The position numbers were made by a program, and so were the translations under genes. From the NCBI RefSeq assembly GCF_001715195.1, contig NZ_MDWE01000011.1:102406-166405 (forward strand): a stretch of DNA of 64,000 nucleotides. Direction: 5' to 3'. The notes beneath the pieces are model-generated. The model saw only the letters and a program-made list of their open reading frames with translations, made no database searches and was not told where the DNA came from. This DNA comes from Rhodohalobacter halophilus. Its GTDB lineage: Bacteria > Bacteroidota > Rhodothermia > Balneolales > Balneolaceae. This document shows positions 1-7,685 of this stretch, piece after piece (positions within the stretch are counted from its first letter, which is position 1; each line of letters starts with the position of its first letter).

Positions 1-621
1 AACTGGCACTTTAGGAGTGCGACCAATCAAACTCCTCAACATGCCCAGGAGGGGGAAGCCGGTGAGGAGAGAACTGTTGAGCTTGAGCTTAAGCTCATTG
101 CGGATGTAGGATTGGTAGGATTTCCGAATGCCGGGAAGAGCACATTGCTTTCGGCTCTTTCTGAGGCTAAACCCAAAATTGGTGACTACCCATTTACAAC
201 TCTCGAACCCAATCTCGGTGTGGTTACTTTTTCCGATTATCGTAGTTTTGTAATGGCCGATATCCCGGGAATTATTGAGGATGCCCACGAAGGAAAAGGA
301 TTAGGGCTGCAGTTTTTAAGACATATCGAACGTAACAAGCTGCTGCTATTTATGGTTGGTTGCGATACGGATATCAAGCAGGAATATCATGCACTATTGC
401 ATGAACTGAAGGAGTACAGAGCAGACCTTCTCGAAAAACCGAGAATACTGGCCATTACTAAGATGGACCTTGTTGAAGGTTTTGAACTTGAAGAGCCCGT
501 GGAGATTGAGGACGATACGGATATCGTATACATCTCATCGGCAACGGGACACAAAGTGGAAGAACTGAAAGAGCTGATTTGGAAAAAGCTGAACGAAATT
601 GAGCCGGAAGAGACATCATAG
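1..621 (+). CDS. obg: GTPase Obg/CgtA, 3' part (5' end outside window)
   Basis: Ribosome-associated GTPase acting in 50S maturation and growth or stress control. The frame is open from base 1, before the first internal ATG. It encodes the end of the glycine-rich Obg fold (FRSATNQTP, then LELKLIADVGLVGFPN) followed by the G domain. All G motifs are visible: G1 GFPNAGKS, switch I YPFTTLEPNLG, G3 DIPGI, G4 TKMD and G5 SSATG. The protein ends soon after the G domain, so no long C-terminal OCT extension is present. The stop codon lies inside the start of dprA (23-bp overlap), suggesting co-transcription. The N-terminal Obg domain is cut off by the window edge. Confidence 0.97.
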   Translation, partial: NWHFRSATNQTPQHAQEGEAGEERTVELELKLIADVGLVGFPNAGKSTLLSALSEAKPKIGDYPFTTLEPNLGVVTFSDYRSFVMADIPGIIEDAHEGKGLGLQFLRHIERNKLLLFMVGCDTDIKQEYHALLHELKEYRADLLEKPRILAITKMDLVEGFELEEPVEIEDDTDIVYISSATGHKVEELKELIWKKLNEIEPEETS

Positions 622-1720
622 AGCCCTTATTGCGCTGGATTTGATTCCTGAAATGGGACCGGGTCGTGCAAGAAAACTCATGCAGCTATCGGGTGTAGAG
701 AGCGCAGATCAGCTGTTTGAATTGGATATCTGCGACTATCAAAAAGCAGACGGAATCGGGGAGCAGATAGCCGTAAATGTAAGCCGATTTGATGAGTGGG
801 ATAAAGTGGATAGAATTCTCGAAAAAACGGAAGACTCCGGCGCCGGGCTGGTAGCTTATGATGATGAAGACTATCCAGAATTGTTAAAGCATATCTATGA
901 TCCCCCGCTTATTTTGTGGTACAAAGGGGATCTGAATGCACTCAAAACTCCCGGAATAGCGGTTGTTGGAACTCGGAATCCGGGAAGTTATGGTTTAAAG
1001 CAGGCTGAACTCTGGAGCGAAAAACTTGTTCAAAAAGGGCTGGCTGTTAATAGCGGGCTGGCATACGGAATAGATGCGAAAGCCCATCAGACGGCAGTTG
1101 ATAAAGGTGGGAAAACGGTAGCGGTTCTCGGTTCCGGGATTGATGTGATCTACCCCAACAGGAATAAACCCCTGGCAAAACGAATTATAGAAAATAATGG
1201 AATCATTCTAACTGAATTTCCACCGGGTACTAAACCGGATGCGAAAAATTTTCCGGGAAGAAATCGTATTGTGAGCGGAATGAGTCATGGCGTTTTGGTC
1301 ATTGAAAGTGGAGTGAAAGGCGGCAGCATGATCACAGCCCGATATGCACTTGATCAAAACCGTGAGGTATTTGTGATTCCGCACCAACTTGGCTATATGA
1401 AGGGGGAAGGCTGCAACTATCTGATACAGAACGGACAGGGCAAGCTGGTTCGTGATATTGATGATATTCTGGAGGAGATCTCCGTAAATACTACATCGTC
1501 GGAAGAGCTTGGCAAACCGGTACAGCCTGTTTGGAAACAGTTAGATCTGTCTGATAATGAGAAGAAGATTTGTGAGGTAATAGACGGCTCCGCAAAACAT
1601 ATCGATCAGCTCAGCGAGCTGATTGGCGAACCAACCTATAAATTACTTCCTGAGATGCTTTCATTAGAACTGAAAGGAGCAGTGGTTCAAAAAGCGGGTA
1701 AATATTTTGAAACAAAATAG
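599..1720 (+). CDS. dprA: DNA-processing protein DprA (Smf)
   Basis: Single-stranded DNA-binding protein that loads RecA on incoming DNA in natural transformation. At 373 residues it has normal family length. Visible parts are an N-terminal helix-hairpin-helix-like region, the Rossmann-like core with GTRNPGSYG (124-132), SGLAYGIDAKAH, TEFPPG, FPGRNRIVSG and GGSMITARYA, and a C-terminal winged-helix segment. The start is a TTG overlapping the end of obg by 23 bp; the next internal ATG would cut into conserved sequence, so TTG is preferred. No other competence gene is in the window. Confidence 0.95.
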   Translation: MSRKRHHRALIALDLIPEMGPGRARKLMQLSGVESADQLFELDICDYQKADGIGEQIAVNVSRFDEWDKVDRILEKTEDSGAGLVAYDDEDYPELLKHIYDPPLILWYKGDLNALKTPGIAVVGTRNPGSYGLKQAELWSEKLVQKGLAVNSGLAYGIDAKAHQTAVDKGGKTVAVLGSGIDVIYPNRNKPLAKRIIENNGIILTEFPPGTKPDAKNFPGRNRIVSGMSHGVLVIESGVKGGSMITARYALDQNREVFVIPHQLGYMKGEGCNYLIQNGQGKLVRDIDDILEEISVNTTSSEELGKPVQPVWKQLDLSDNEKKICEVIDGSAKHIDQLSELIGEPTYKLLPEMLSLELKGAVVQKAGKYFETK

Positions 1721-1756
1721 TATAGAATTGTTAACCATTCGAGGCGTTAACCGGTT

Positions 1757-2341
1757 ATGATACGAGTACAGGATGTAATATTAAGTGAAGACATCGCTAC
1801 GGCCAAGTTTGCCTGCAATATCACCAAGTGTAAAGGCGCCTGCTGTGTGATAGGTGATGCCGGTGCACCGGTTGGCAAAGGCGAAATACCGGTGATTCGA
1901 AAAGCATTTAAAAACTTAAAGTCGCGCTTAGACCCTGAAGCAGTTCAGAAAGCAGAGAAGGAAGGGATTGTGCTTGGCAATTCAGAAGAAGGGTACGAGA
2001 TCAATTGTATCGATTCCGGAGAGTGTATATTTGTTGAAAAAGATACTAATGGTGTGGCAACCTGTGCAATTCAAAACGCTTATTACAATGGTGAGTTTAA
2101 CTGGGAAAAACCGATCAGTTGTCATTTATACCCTGTGAGGCTGAAACAGATTGCCGGGATGGATTATGCCAATTATGAGTATATCGAAGAGCTCTGCTCA
2201 GCCGCTTGCAGGAATGGCGAAAAAAATGGTATCTATCTTGCAGATTTTTTGAAAACGGCACTGATTCGCCGCTATGGTGAGCAGTGGTACGGAGAATTTT
2301 TAGCCGCATGTGAAGAAGTGAGGGAAGCGAAGATTGCTTAA
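1757..2341 (+). CDS. DUF3109 family cysteine-rich protein
   Basis: A 194-residue protein of the DUF3109 family, widespread in Bacteroidota and without an established function. Conserved cysteines are obvious: C-x4-C-x3-CC near residues 20-30 (CNITKCKGACC), further C in NCIDSGEC, ATCAIQ, ISCHLYP and ELCSAAC. The arrangement resembles metal- or Fe-S-binding YkgJ-like proteins, but that is inference. It has no signal peptide and is probably cytoplasmic. It sits 36 bp after dprA and overlaps the rpoN start by 8 bp, so it is likely co-transcribed with both. Confidence 0.85.
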   Translation: MIRVQDVILSEDIATAKFACNITKCKGACCVIGDAGAPVGKGEIPVIRKAFKNLKSRLDPEAVQKAEKEGIVLGNSEEGYEINCIDSGECIFVEKDTNGVATCAIQNAYYNGEFNWEKPISCHLYPVRLKQIAGMDYANYEYIEELCSAACRNGEKNGIYLADFLKTALIRRYGEQWYGEFLAACEEVREAKIA

Positions 2342-3851
2342 GACAGGTCAGAATATATCGCAAAAGCAGAGTCAGCAGCAGAAGCTATCGCCACAGCAGA
2401 TTCAGTTTGTGAAACTGCTGCAACTGCCTACGATTGGCCTCGAACAGCGTGTAAAGGAAGAGATAGAGATGAACCCAGTTTTGGAAGAAGCCGACCCGAT
2501 TGCGGAGGAGACGCTTCAGGAAGGCGAGCCGGAATGGGAAAAGGAGGAGAAACCTAAATCGGAGGATGAACCCGACATCGACCCGGTGGATCAAAACGAT
2601 GAGATTGACTGGGAAACGTTCATGCATAACACGGAGTATGATGGAAATATCTATTCCGGGTTCTCAAAGTCATCGGGTGAGGAAGATTGGCGGGATTTGC
2701 CAAACCCATATCATCAAAGCTTACTGGAGGAGCTGGAGAGCCAGGTAACGCTGCTCGACCTGGATGAGGAGGAGATGCTGATTGCCGATCAGATTCTCGG
2801 CTCACTCGACAAAGATGGATATTTTCGACGCGAGACGGAGGCGGTGGTAGATAACATTGCATTCAATCACGGTAAGCTGGTCAGTGCGGATCAGGTTGAG
2901 CGCGTTAGAAAAATGATTCAGAAGCTCGACCCCGTTGGGATTGCATCGCGGGATTTGCGCGACTGCCTTTTGGTACAGCTCAGAAGCTCGAACCATGAGA
3001 GTGAAATCAAGTCTGTAGCAATTCAGATGCTTGATGAGTATTGGGAAAGTTTTGAGAAGAAGCATTTCAGTAAACTCAAAAACCGGCTGAATATTGATGA
3101 TGAAGAGCTCCGTGAAGTTTTTGAACTGATTAAAGGATTGAACCCAAAACCGGGTGGTGTTGCAAATCCGGATGAGGACAATCAGCAGTATATCGAACCC
3201 GATTTTGAGGTTTATTACGAACCATCGGATGAAGACGATGAGGGCGGGGAAGGGGAATTTATTATACGGTTGAGTCAGCGGAATGTGCCTCCGTTACGAA
3301 TATCACCGGAGTATAAACGGATGTGGGAGCAGCTAAAAAGCAAAGATGGGGGCGACAAGCAGGCCAAAAATTTCATCAAGGATAAAGTGGAGTCGGCGCA
3401 GTGGTTTATCGACTCGATACGGCAGCGGCAAAATACCCTCATGAAAACGATGCGCACCATTGTGTCTCTTCAGGAGGAGTTTTTTAAACATGGTGAAGGG
3501 TTAAAGCCAATGATCTTAAAAGATGTGGCTGATCGAATTAAGATGGACATCTCAACGGTTTCCCGTGTGGTGAATGGAAAGTATGTGCAGACCAATTTTG
3601 GTGTATTCGAGTTGAAGTACTTTTTTAGTGAGGGGCTGGAAACGGAGAGCGGCGAAGAAGTTTCAAGCCGGGAAGTGAAGAATGTATTAGAGGATATTAT
3701 TGACAATGAGGATAAAAATAAGCCGTATAGCGACCAGGCACTGACAGATTTATTGAAAGAGAAAGGGTATAAAGTTGCCCGGCGGACGGTCAGTAAATAC
3801 AGGGAGCAGCTTCAGTTGCCTGTAGCCCGGCTCAGAAAGCAGATCATCTGA
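2334..3851 (+). CDS. rpoN: RNA polymerase sigma-54 factor RpoN
   Basis: Alternative sigma factor that needs AAA+ activators. Region I is glutamine-rich and hydrophobic (QKLSPQQIQFVKLLQLP). A long acidic region II follows (about residues 50-100), then the core-binding domain, and the C-terminal DNA-binding domain ends with the RpoN box ARRTVSKYRE at 482-491. At 505 residues the length is normal. The start is TTG inside the last codons of the DUF3109 gene, preceded by an AGGGAAG-like ribosome-binding site. No sigma-54 activator with a GAFTGA motif is encoded in this window. The stop abuts the convergent gene on the other strand with no spacer. Confidence 0.96.
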   Translation: MLKTGQNISQKQSQQQKLSPQQIQFVKLLQLPTIGLEQRVKEEIEMNPVLEEADPIAEETLQEGEPEWEKEEKPKSEDEPDIDPVDQNDEIDWETFMHNTEYDGNIYSGFSKSSGEEDWRDLPNPYHQSLLEELESQVTLLDLDEEEMLIADQILGSLDKDGYFRRETEAVVDNIAFNHGKLVSADQVERVRKMIQKLDPVGIASRDLRDCLLVQLRSSNHESEIKSVAIQMLDEYWESFEKKHFSKLKNRLNIDDEELREVFELIKGLNPKPGGVANPDEDNQQYIEPDFEVYYEPSDEDDEGGEGEFIIRLSQRNVPPLRISPEYKRMWEQLKSKDGGDKQAKNFIKDKVESAQWFIDSIRQRQNTLMKTMRTIVSLQEEFFKHGEGLKPMILKDVADRIKMDISTVSRVVNGKYVQTNFGVFELKYFFSEGLETESGEEVSSREVKNVLEDIIDNEDKNKPYSDQALTDLLKEKGYKVARRTVSKYREQLQLPVARLRKQII

Positions 3852-5348
3852 TCAATGTCCGCTGAACGTTAGAGCCATTTGTAGGGGTTCGTGAATGGAC
3901 GGGAAATTAAACGCTGCCCAGAAGAGGTACCCAAAAAGCAGAATGTGTAAACCCACCGTAACGAGAAGATAGACCAGTTTGAGCCGTTCGAGATATTTGG
4001 ACGCATCGAGAGCAGCAAAGTTGAAGCTCATAAACCAGACGAACAGATAGGCAATCAGAATGGATGCAATCAGTGTATCACCGGGATTACTTCCATAAAG
4101 CACGATAAATATTGCCGCGACTAAAAAGTTGATGTGCAAAGGCCATGCATAGAGATTTAGCGTCTGGCTCAGATGTCTCAGATTTTTGTTGGGCAGATGC
4201 AGCCAGAGAACCGATATCACCTGGAGAAAAACTGCAAGAACGAATCCGAAAATGAAAAGGGATAAATAGGGGTTCGAAGTCCACAAAATAGATGAGAAGT
4301 GATGACGTAACACTTCAAGGCCAATTGAGTTGAAAAGCATTTCTGCTGACAAGTAGAAGATAACTCCGGTAGTGAGCGCGTGTTGAAGTAATATGATGAG
4401 ACCGGGGATCATATTTCGAATCCGATGCTCCAGTACATCTTCAAGGTAGAATGAGTGATTGAAAAAGTAGCGCGATAGTGATGGAAGATAGGCCGGTTGC
4501 AGCCGGGCATGTACCAGAATGGACCCAAATATGACAAAAAGAAAAATGACGTTCCAGTTCATGGCCGGGGGTGTCTCAGCCCGGTATGGAATTGGAAATG
4601 GGATATGCACCCCGTCACGGTATGAGCTGAAAATAATTTCGAAATCTGGCTTCGTGGAGATTTCCTGAAAATACCATTCTGCCGGCAGGATGATCAGACT
4701 CTCCTCATGCCGGAGTGTTTCGACGACCAGTTGCTCCAACCTAATGAGTGATTCCCTCAAATCCTCTGAAGGTCGAAAGTGTACGGCATTTCGATTTTGC
4801 ACGGGATTATTTTCCAGATCGGTGTAAACTCTGAAGTCAACATGTTGTGGGCGCGGTCTCGATCCATCTGATAGAGCGGTTTGAAAAAATACCGGCAGTT
4901 GAACTCCTGCTTTTACAGAGTCTGCAATAGCTGCTGCCTGTACGTTAAATCGGGGGTGAATCTCATTCGGATATTTAAAAAGACCGACGGATGTAATTTT
5001 ACCTGGGTATCGGTTTGCTAGATCATTTGTCTCTGAAATGATCTCTCGAATGAACTGTGAAGACTCTGATTCGATTTTGCTGAGAGTTGGATATTCAATC
5101 GGGAATTGAAAAATCAGATAAAACGGTTCAACAGGAACTCCCTGTAACTGTTCCAGATGATTGAAAAGCAGAAAGTCGATGCCACCAGATGATGCTTGTT
5201 GATACTGATCTTCAGACAGATTTGGCAATTCTCCCTCCAGAGAAAGAGCGATGCGATGTCCCAGGGAGGTGTCAGTTTCCTGCTCGGAAGAACTTTGGTA
5301 AACATCCCCGAGACCCATTAAAAGGAATGCAAGAATCAGTGGCAGCAA
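3852..5348 (-). CDS. Polytopic membrane protein with N-terminal extracytoplasmic domain
   Basis: I do not recognise the family. The 498-residue protein starts with a signal-like hydrophobic stretch (LPLILAFLLMGLG), followed by about 240 soluble residues with SSGGIDFLLFNHLEQ and EWYFQEIS. The second half carries about six to seven hydrophobic helices (starting near NWNVIFLFVIFGSILV and ending near LHILLFGYLFWAAF). The start is TTG, with GGAG four bases upstream. It begins three codons after the stop of the Lrp gene and in the same frame, so the two are separated by a single TAG. Co-transcription with the regulator is very likely. The function is unknown; a role in the response governed by the Lrp protein is possible. 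Confidence 0.75.
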   Translation of the reverse strand: MLPLILAFLLMGLGDVYQSSSEQETDTSLGHRIALSLEGELPNLSEDQYQQASSGGIDFLLFNHLEQLQGVPVEPFYLIFQFPIEYPTLSKIESESSQFIREIISETNDLANRYPGKITSVGLFKYPNEIHPRFNVQAAAIADSVKAGVQLPVFFQTALSDGSRPRPQHVDFRVYTDLENNPVQNRNAVHFRPSEDLRESLIRLEQLVVETLRHEESLIILPAEWYFQEISTKPDFEIIFSSYRDGVHIPFPIPYRAETPPAMNWNVIFLFVIFGSILVHARLQPAYLPSLSRYFFNHSFYLEDVLEHRIRNMIPGLIILLQHALTTGVIFYLSAEMLFNSIGLEVLRHHFSSILWTSNPYLSLFIFGFVLAVFLQVISVLWLHLPNKNLRHLSQTLNLYAWPLHINFLVAAIFIVLYGSNPGDTLIASILIAYLFVWFMSFNFAALDASKYLERLKLVYLLVTVGLHILLFGYLFWAAFNFPSIHEPLQMALTFSGH

Positions 5349-5357
5349 AATGCTCCG

Positions 5358-5846
5358 CTATTTTTTGATTTCAACAGTTCGTTCGATTGGGAGTTCGCGA
5401 GTCTCTTTAAAACTGGAGAGCACAATATTGGATCGAGTTCGGGATACGCCGTCCCAGGATTGTACAAGTGAGAGAAATTTTTCGAATGATTCGGTATTCT
5501 TTGTGCGCACTTTAAGAATGTGGGATCCGTCTCCGGTAATGGAATGGCACTCCAGCACCTCAGGGTGTTCGGTAACATGCTCTACAAAGCTTGGATAACG
5601 CTCTGATCCATCCACCTCTACAAAGATAAAAGCCGTTATGTCGAAGTTGAATTTCTTAGCATCCAGTATTGCGTTATAGTCTGAGATTAACCCTTTCTCT
5701 TCCAGCTTCCTCATCCTTTCTGAAACGGATGGAACGGATAGGTGGACGATATCTGCAATGGTGTTTCGCTGTGCCCGCCCGTGTTTTTGGAGATGATTTA
5801 AAATTTTTATGTCTGTTTCATCCAGTTGATGGTTCATATCGGTCAT
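5358..5846 (-). CDS. Lrp/AsnC family transcriptional regulator
   Basis: Feast/famine regulator that usually senses amino acids as an octamer. At 162 residues it has standard length. The N-terminal winged HTH reads LDETDIKILNHLQKHGR, then SVPSVSERMRKLEEKGLI. The C-terminal RAM ligand-binding domain includes FVEVDGSERY and CHSITGDGSHILKV. It is divergent from serS and directly upstream of the unknown membrane protein, with which it likely forms an operon. A partly palindromic site at 5878-5900 in front of it could be its own operator. The effector cannot be predicted from the sequence. Confidence 0.93.
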   Translation of the reverse strand: MTDMNHQLDETDIKILNHLQKHGRAQRNTIADIVHLSVPSVSERMRKLEEKGLISDYNAILDAKKFNFDITAFIFVEVDGSERYPSFVEHVTEHPEVLECHSITGDGSHILKVRTKNTESFEKFLSLVQSWDGVSRTRSNIVLSSFKETRELPIERTVEIKK

Positions 5847-5877
5847 ATTTGCCTAAGATTTCTAATCTGTATAGAAA

Positions 5878-5900
5878 ATATCCTTAATTAGTTAAGATAT
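5878..5900. promoter_or_regulatory. Candidate Lrp-type palindromic operator
   Basis: CTTAATTAGTTAAG (5883-5896) has perfect 5-bp arms. It is framed by ATATC on the left (5878-5882) and GATAT at the right edge (5896-5900, sharing one base with the inner arm), offset by half a base pair. The site is 32 bp upstream of the lrp-like gene in the lrp-serS divergent region. Lrp-family proteins commonly autoregulate through A/T-rich dyads, so autoregulation is an inference. Confidence 0.3.
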
Positions 5901-5962
5901 CAATGGACTTTTGTGTGTGAATCGTAAAATTTTTTTTACAAAAAAATAGCCCGGGAGAAAAA

Positions 5963-5994
5963 TTTCAATGCAGGTGTTTCGACTCGTATCTTTG
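5963..5994 (+). promoter_or_regulatory. Candidate Bacteroidota-type promoter of serS
   Basis: The -7 element TATCTTTG (5987-5994) matches the TAnnTTTG consensus exactly, with TTTC (5963-5966) 20 bp upstream near the -33 position. It lies 62 bp before the serS ATG, giving a 5' leader of about 55 nt. The leader shows no T-box features. Confidence 0.5.
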
Positions 5995-6056
5995 GGTACA
6001 TTTGGCGGTTGCTGCTCCGCTGAAATTCAACTTTAAACCGACACAAACCTCCATTC

Positions 6057-7325
6057 ATGCTTGATATCACATTTATCAGAGAAAATCCTGAGCTGGTTAA
6101 ACAGGGGATGATCAACAAAGGCGAAAAGAGTGCCGATGCTGTTGACAAAGTCATTCAAAAAGATGAGGAGTGGCGTTCGCTTGTAACAGAGATCGACACG
6201 CTTCGTGCAGAGAATAACAGTCTCTCCAAAGAGATCGGTAAACTGATGGGGCAGGGCAAGAAAGAGGAGGCTCAGGCGATTATTAAAGAGACGTCTGAAG
6301 GAAAAGAGAAGCTTAAAGAGCTGGAAGAGAAAGTATCGGTGGTGGCAGAGGAACGAGATAATCTTCTCTATAGCATACCGAATGTGCCGGATGCTTCTGT
6401 TCCTGTTGGATATAGCGAAGAGGATAATGAAGTCTTTAAAACCTGGGGCGAGCAAGCAGATGAAGAGTGGCTGCAGCCGCATTGGGATATCGCTGAAGAT
6501 AAAAAATGGATCGATTTTGATCGCGGTTCAAAAGTGACCGGTGCAGGGTTTCCGTTTTATGTTGGCAAGATGGCGCGGCTGCAGCGGGCGCTTATCAACT
6601 TCTTTTTAAATGAAGCAGTGGAACAGGGATATACCGAACTGCAGGCTCCCTATTTTGTGAATGAAGATTCAGCCAGAGGAACCGGTCAGATTCCGGACAA
6701 GGAAGACATGATGTATACCATTCCGCGGGATGGTTTTTTTGCCATACCCACTGCTGAAGTTCCGGTTACGAACTTCCACAGGGACGAGATTTTGTCAAAA
6801 GAAGAATTGCCCATTCGATACGCGGCCTACACGCCTTGCTGGCGGCGGGAAGCGGGAAGTTACGGGAAAGATGTACGCGGGCTGAATCGTCTCCATCAGT
6901 TTGACAAGGTGGAACTGGTGAAAATTGTTCATCCGGATACGTCCGATGACGAACTGGAGTCTCTGCGGGAGTACGCAGAATCTCTTCTTGAGAAATTAAA
7001 ACTGCCATATAGAACTCTTTTGATGTGCACCGGAGACATGGGCTTTACGCAGACCAAAAAATACGATCTGGAAGTTTGGAGCCCGGGCCAACAGCGCTGG
7101 CTGGAAGTGAGTTCCTGCTCCAACTTCGGTTCATTTCAGGCTCGACGGATGCAGCTCCGTTTCAAAAATGAGAAAGGCAAAACAGAAATGCTCCACACGC
7201 TGAACGGATCAGGACTGGCGCTGCCAAGGGTGGTTGCGGCTATTATTGAAACCTATCAAACCGAATCCGGTGATGTGAAAGTGCCGGAAGTACTGCGGCC
7301 GTTTATGGGGGCGGAAATAATCTAA
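6057..7325 (+). CDS. serS: Seryl-tRNA synthetase
   Basis: Charges tRNA-Ser; class II synthetase, 422 residues, normal length. The N-terminal long antiparallel coiled-coil arm that grips the tRNA variable arm is visible (about residues 30-105). The catalytic core shows TAEVPVTN, motif 2 PCWRREAGSYGKDVRGLNR and motif 3 GSGLALPRVVAAIIETYQ. The ATG is the first in-frame start, with the candidate TATCTTTG promoter upstream. The gene stands alone, divergent from the Lrp gene, with a 360-bp intergenic region after it. Confidence 0.97.
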   Translation: MLDITFIRENPELVKQGMINKGEKSADAVDKVIQKDEEWRSLVTEIDTLRAENNSLSKEIGKLMGQGKKEEAQAIIKETSEGKEKLKELEEKVSVVAEERDNLLYSIPNVPDASVPVGYSEEDNEVFKTWGEQADEEWLQPHWDIAEDKKWIDFDRGSKVTGAGFPFYVGKMARLQRALINFFLNEAVEQGYTELQAPYFVNEDSARGTGQIPDKEDMMYTIPRDGFFAIPTAEVPVTNFHRDEILSKEELPIRYAAYTPCWRREAGSYGKDVRGLNRLHQFDKVELVKIVHPDTSDDELESLREYAESLLEKLKLPYRTLLMCTGDMGFTQTKKYDLEVWSPGQQRWLEVSSCSNFGSFQARRMQLRFKNEKGKTEMLHTLNGSGLALPRVVAAIIETYQTESGDVKVPEVLRPFMGAEII

Positions 7326-7685
7326 TCATATTCGAGTTTTTTCTCGCAGTTTTGCGCAGATTACCTCGTAGAATTTCGCTGAGGCTTTAACTTTAAGCCT
7401 TAAGCAATGCTAGAATAAATCTTAATTAAGGGCTAAAGCCCTGCTTGTGGGGTAAGCTTCTTCCAGCCCGTTGATTGAAGTCAACGGTAATAGATAAATC
7501 AGGTAAAGTGCTTTGCTTTTTTTCTGCGAATCTCTGCGGCACTATCAGCGAGTATCTGCGAGAGACATTTTATATCTGGTTAGGAAATCCCGGATTGATA
7601 TTAACCAACTTTTTCAATCCTGTTATTTCATTTCTACATGCAACTCTTATATTGTGAACCAATTCACTAATCTAATTGGCTCACT
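7326..7685. repeat. Intergenic region with decayed REP-like palindromes
   Basis: There is no credible gene in this 360-bp stretch. It holds two hairpin-forming palindromes: AGGGCT-AA-AGCCCT at 7429-7442, and CCGTTGA-TTGAAG-TCAACGG at 7468-7487 with perfect 7-bp arms. It also holds degenerate CTGCG/CGCAG-type segments at about 7345-7360 and 7530-7565 (TCTGCG repeated). This pattern resembles the REP/BIME-like repeats scattered through many Bacteroidota genomes. No REP-associated transposase (RAYT) is present in the window. Confidence 0.45.

Noticed and set aside
5995..6056. Possible T-box leader of serS
   Set aside because: Leader is too short and lacks the T-box sequence and antiterminator.
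7475..7657. 60-codon open frame after serS
   Set aside because: Lies in decayed repeats, lacks a ribosome-binding site, and has no recognisable features.
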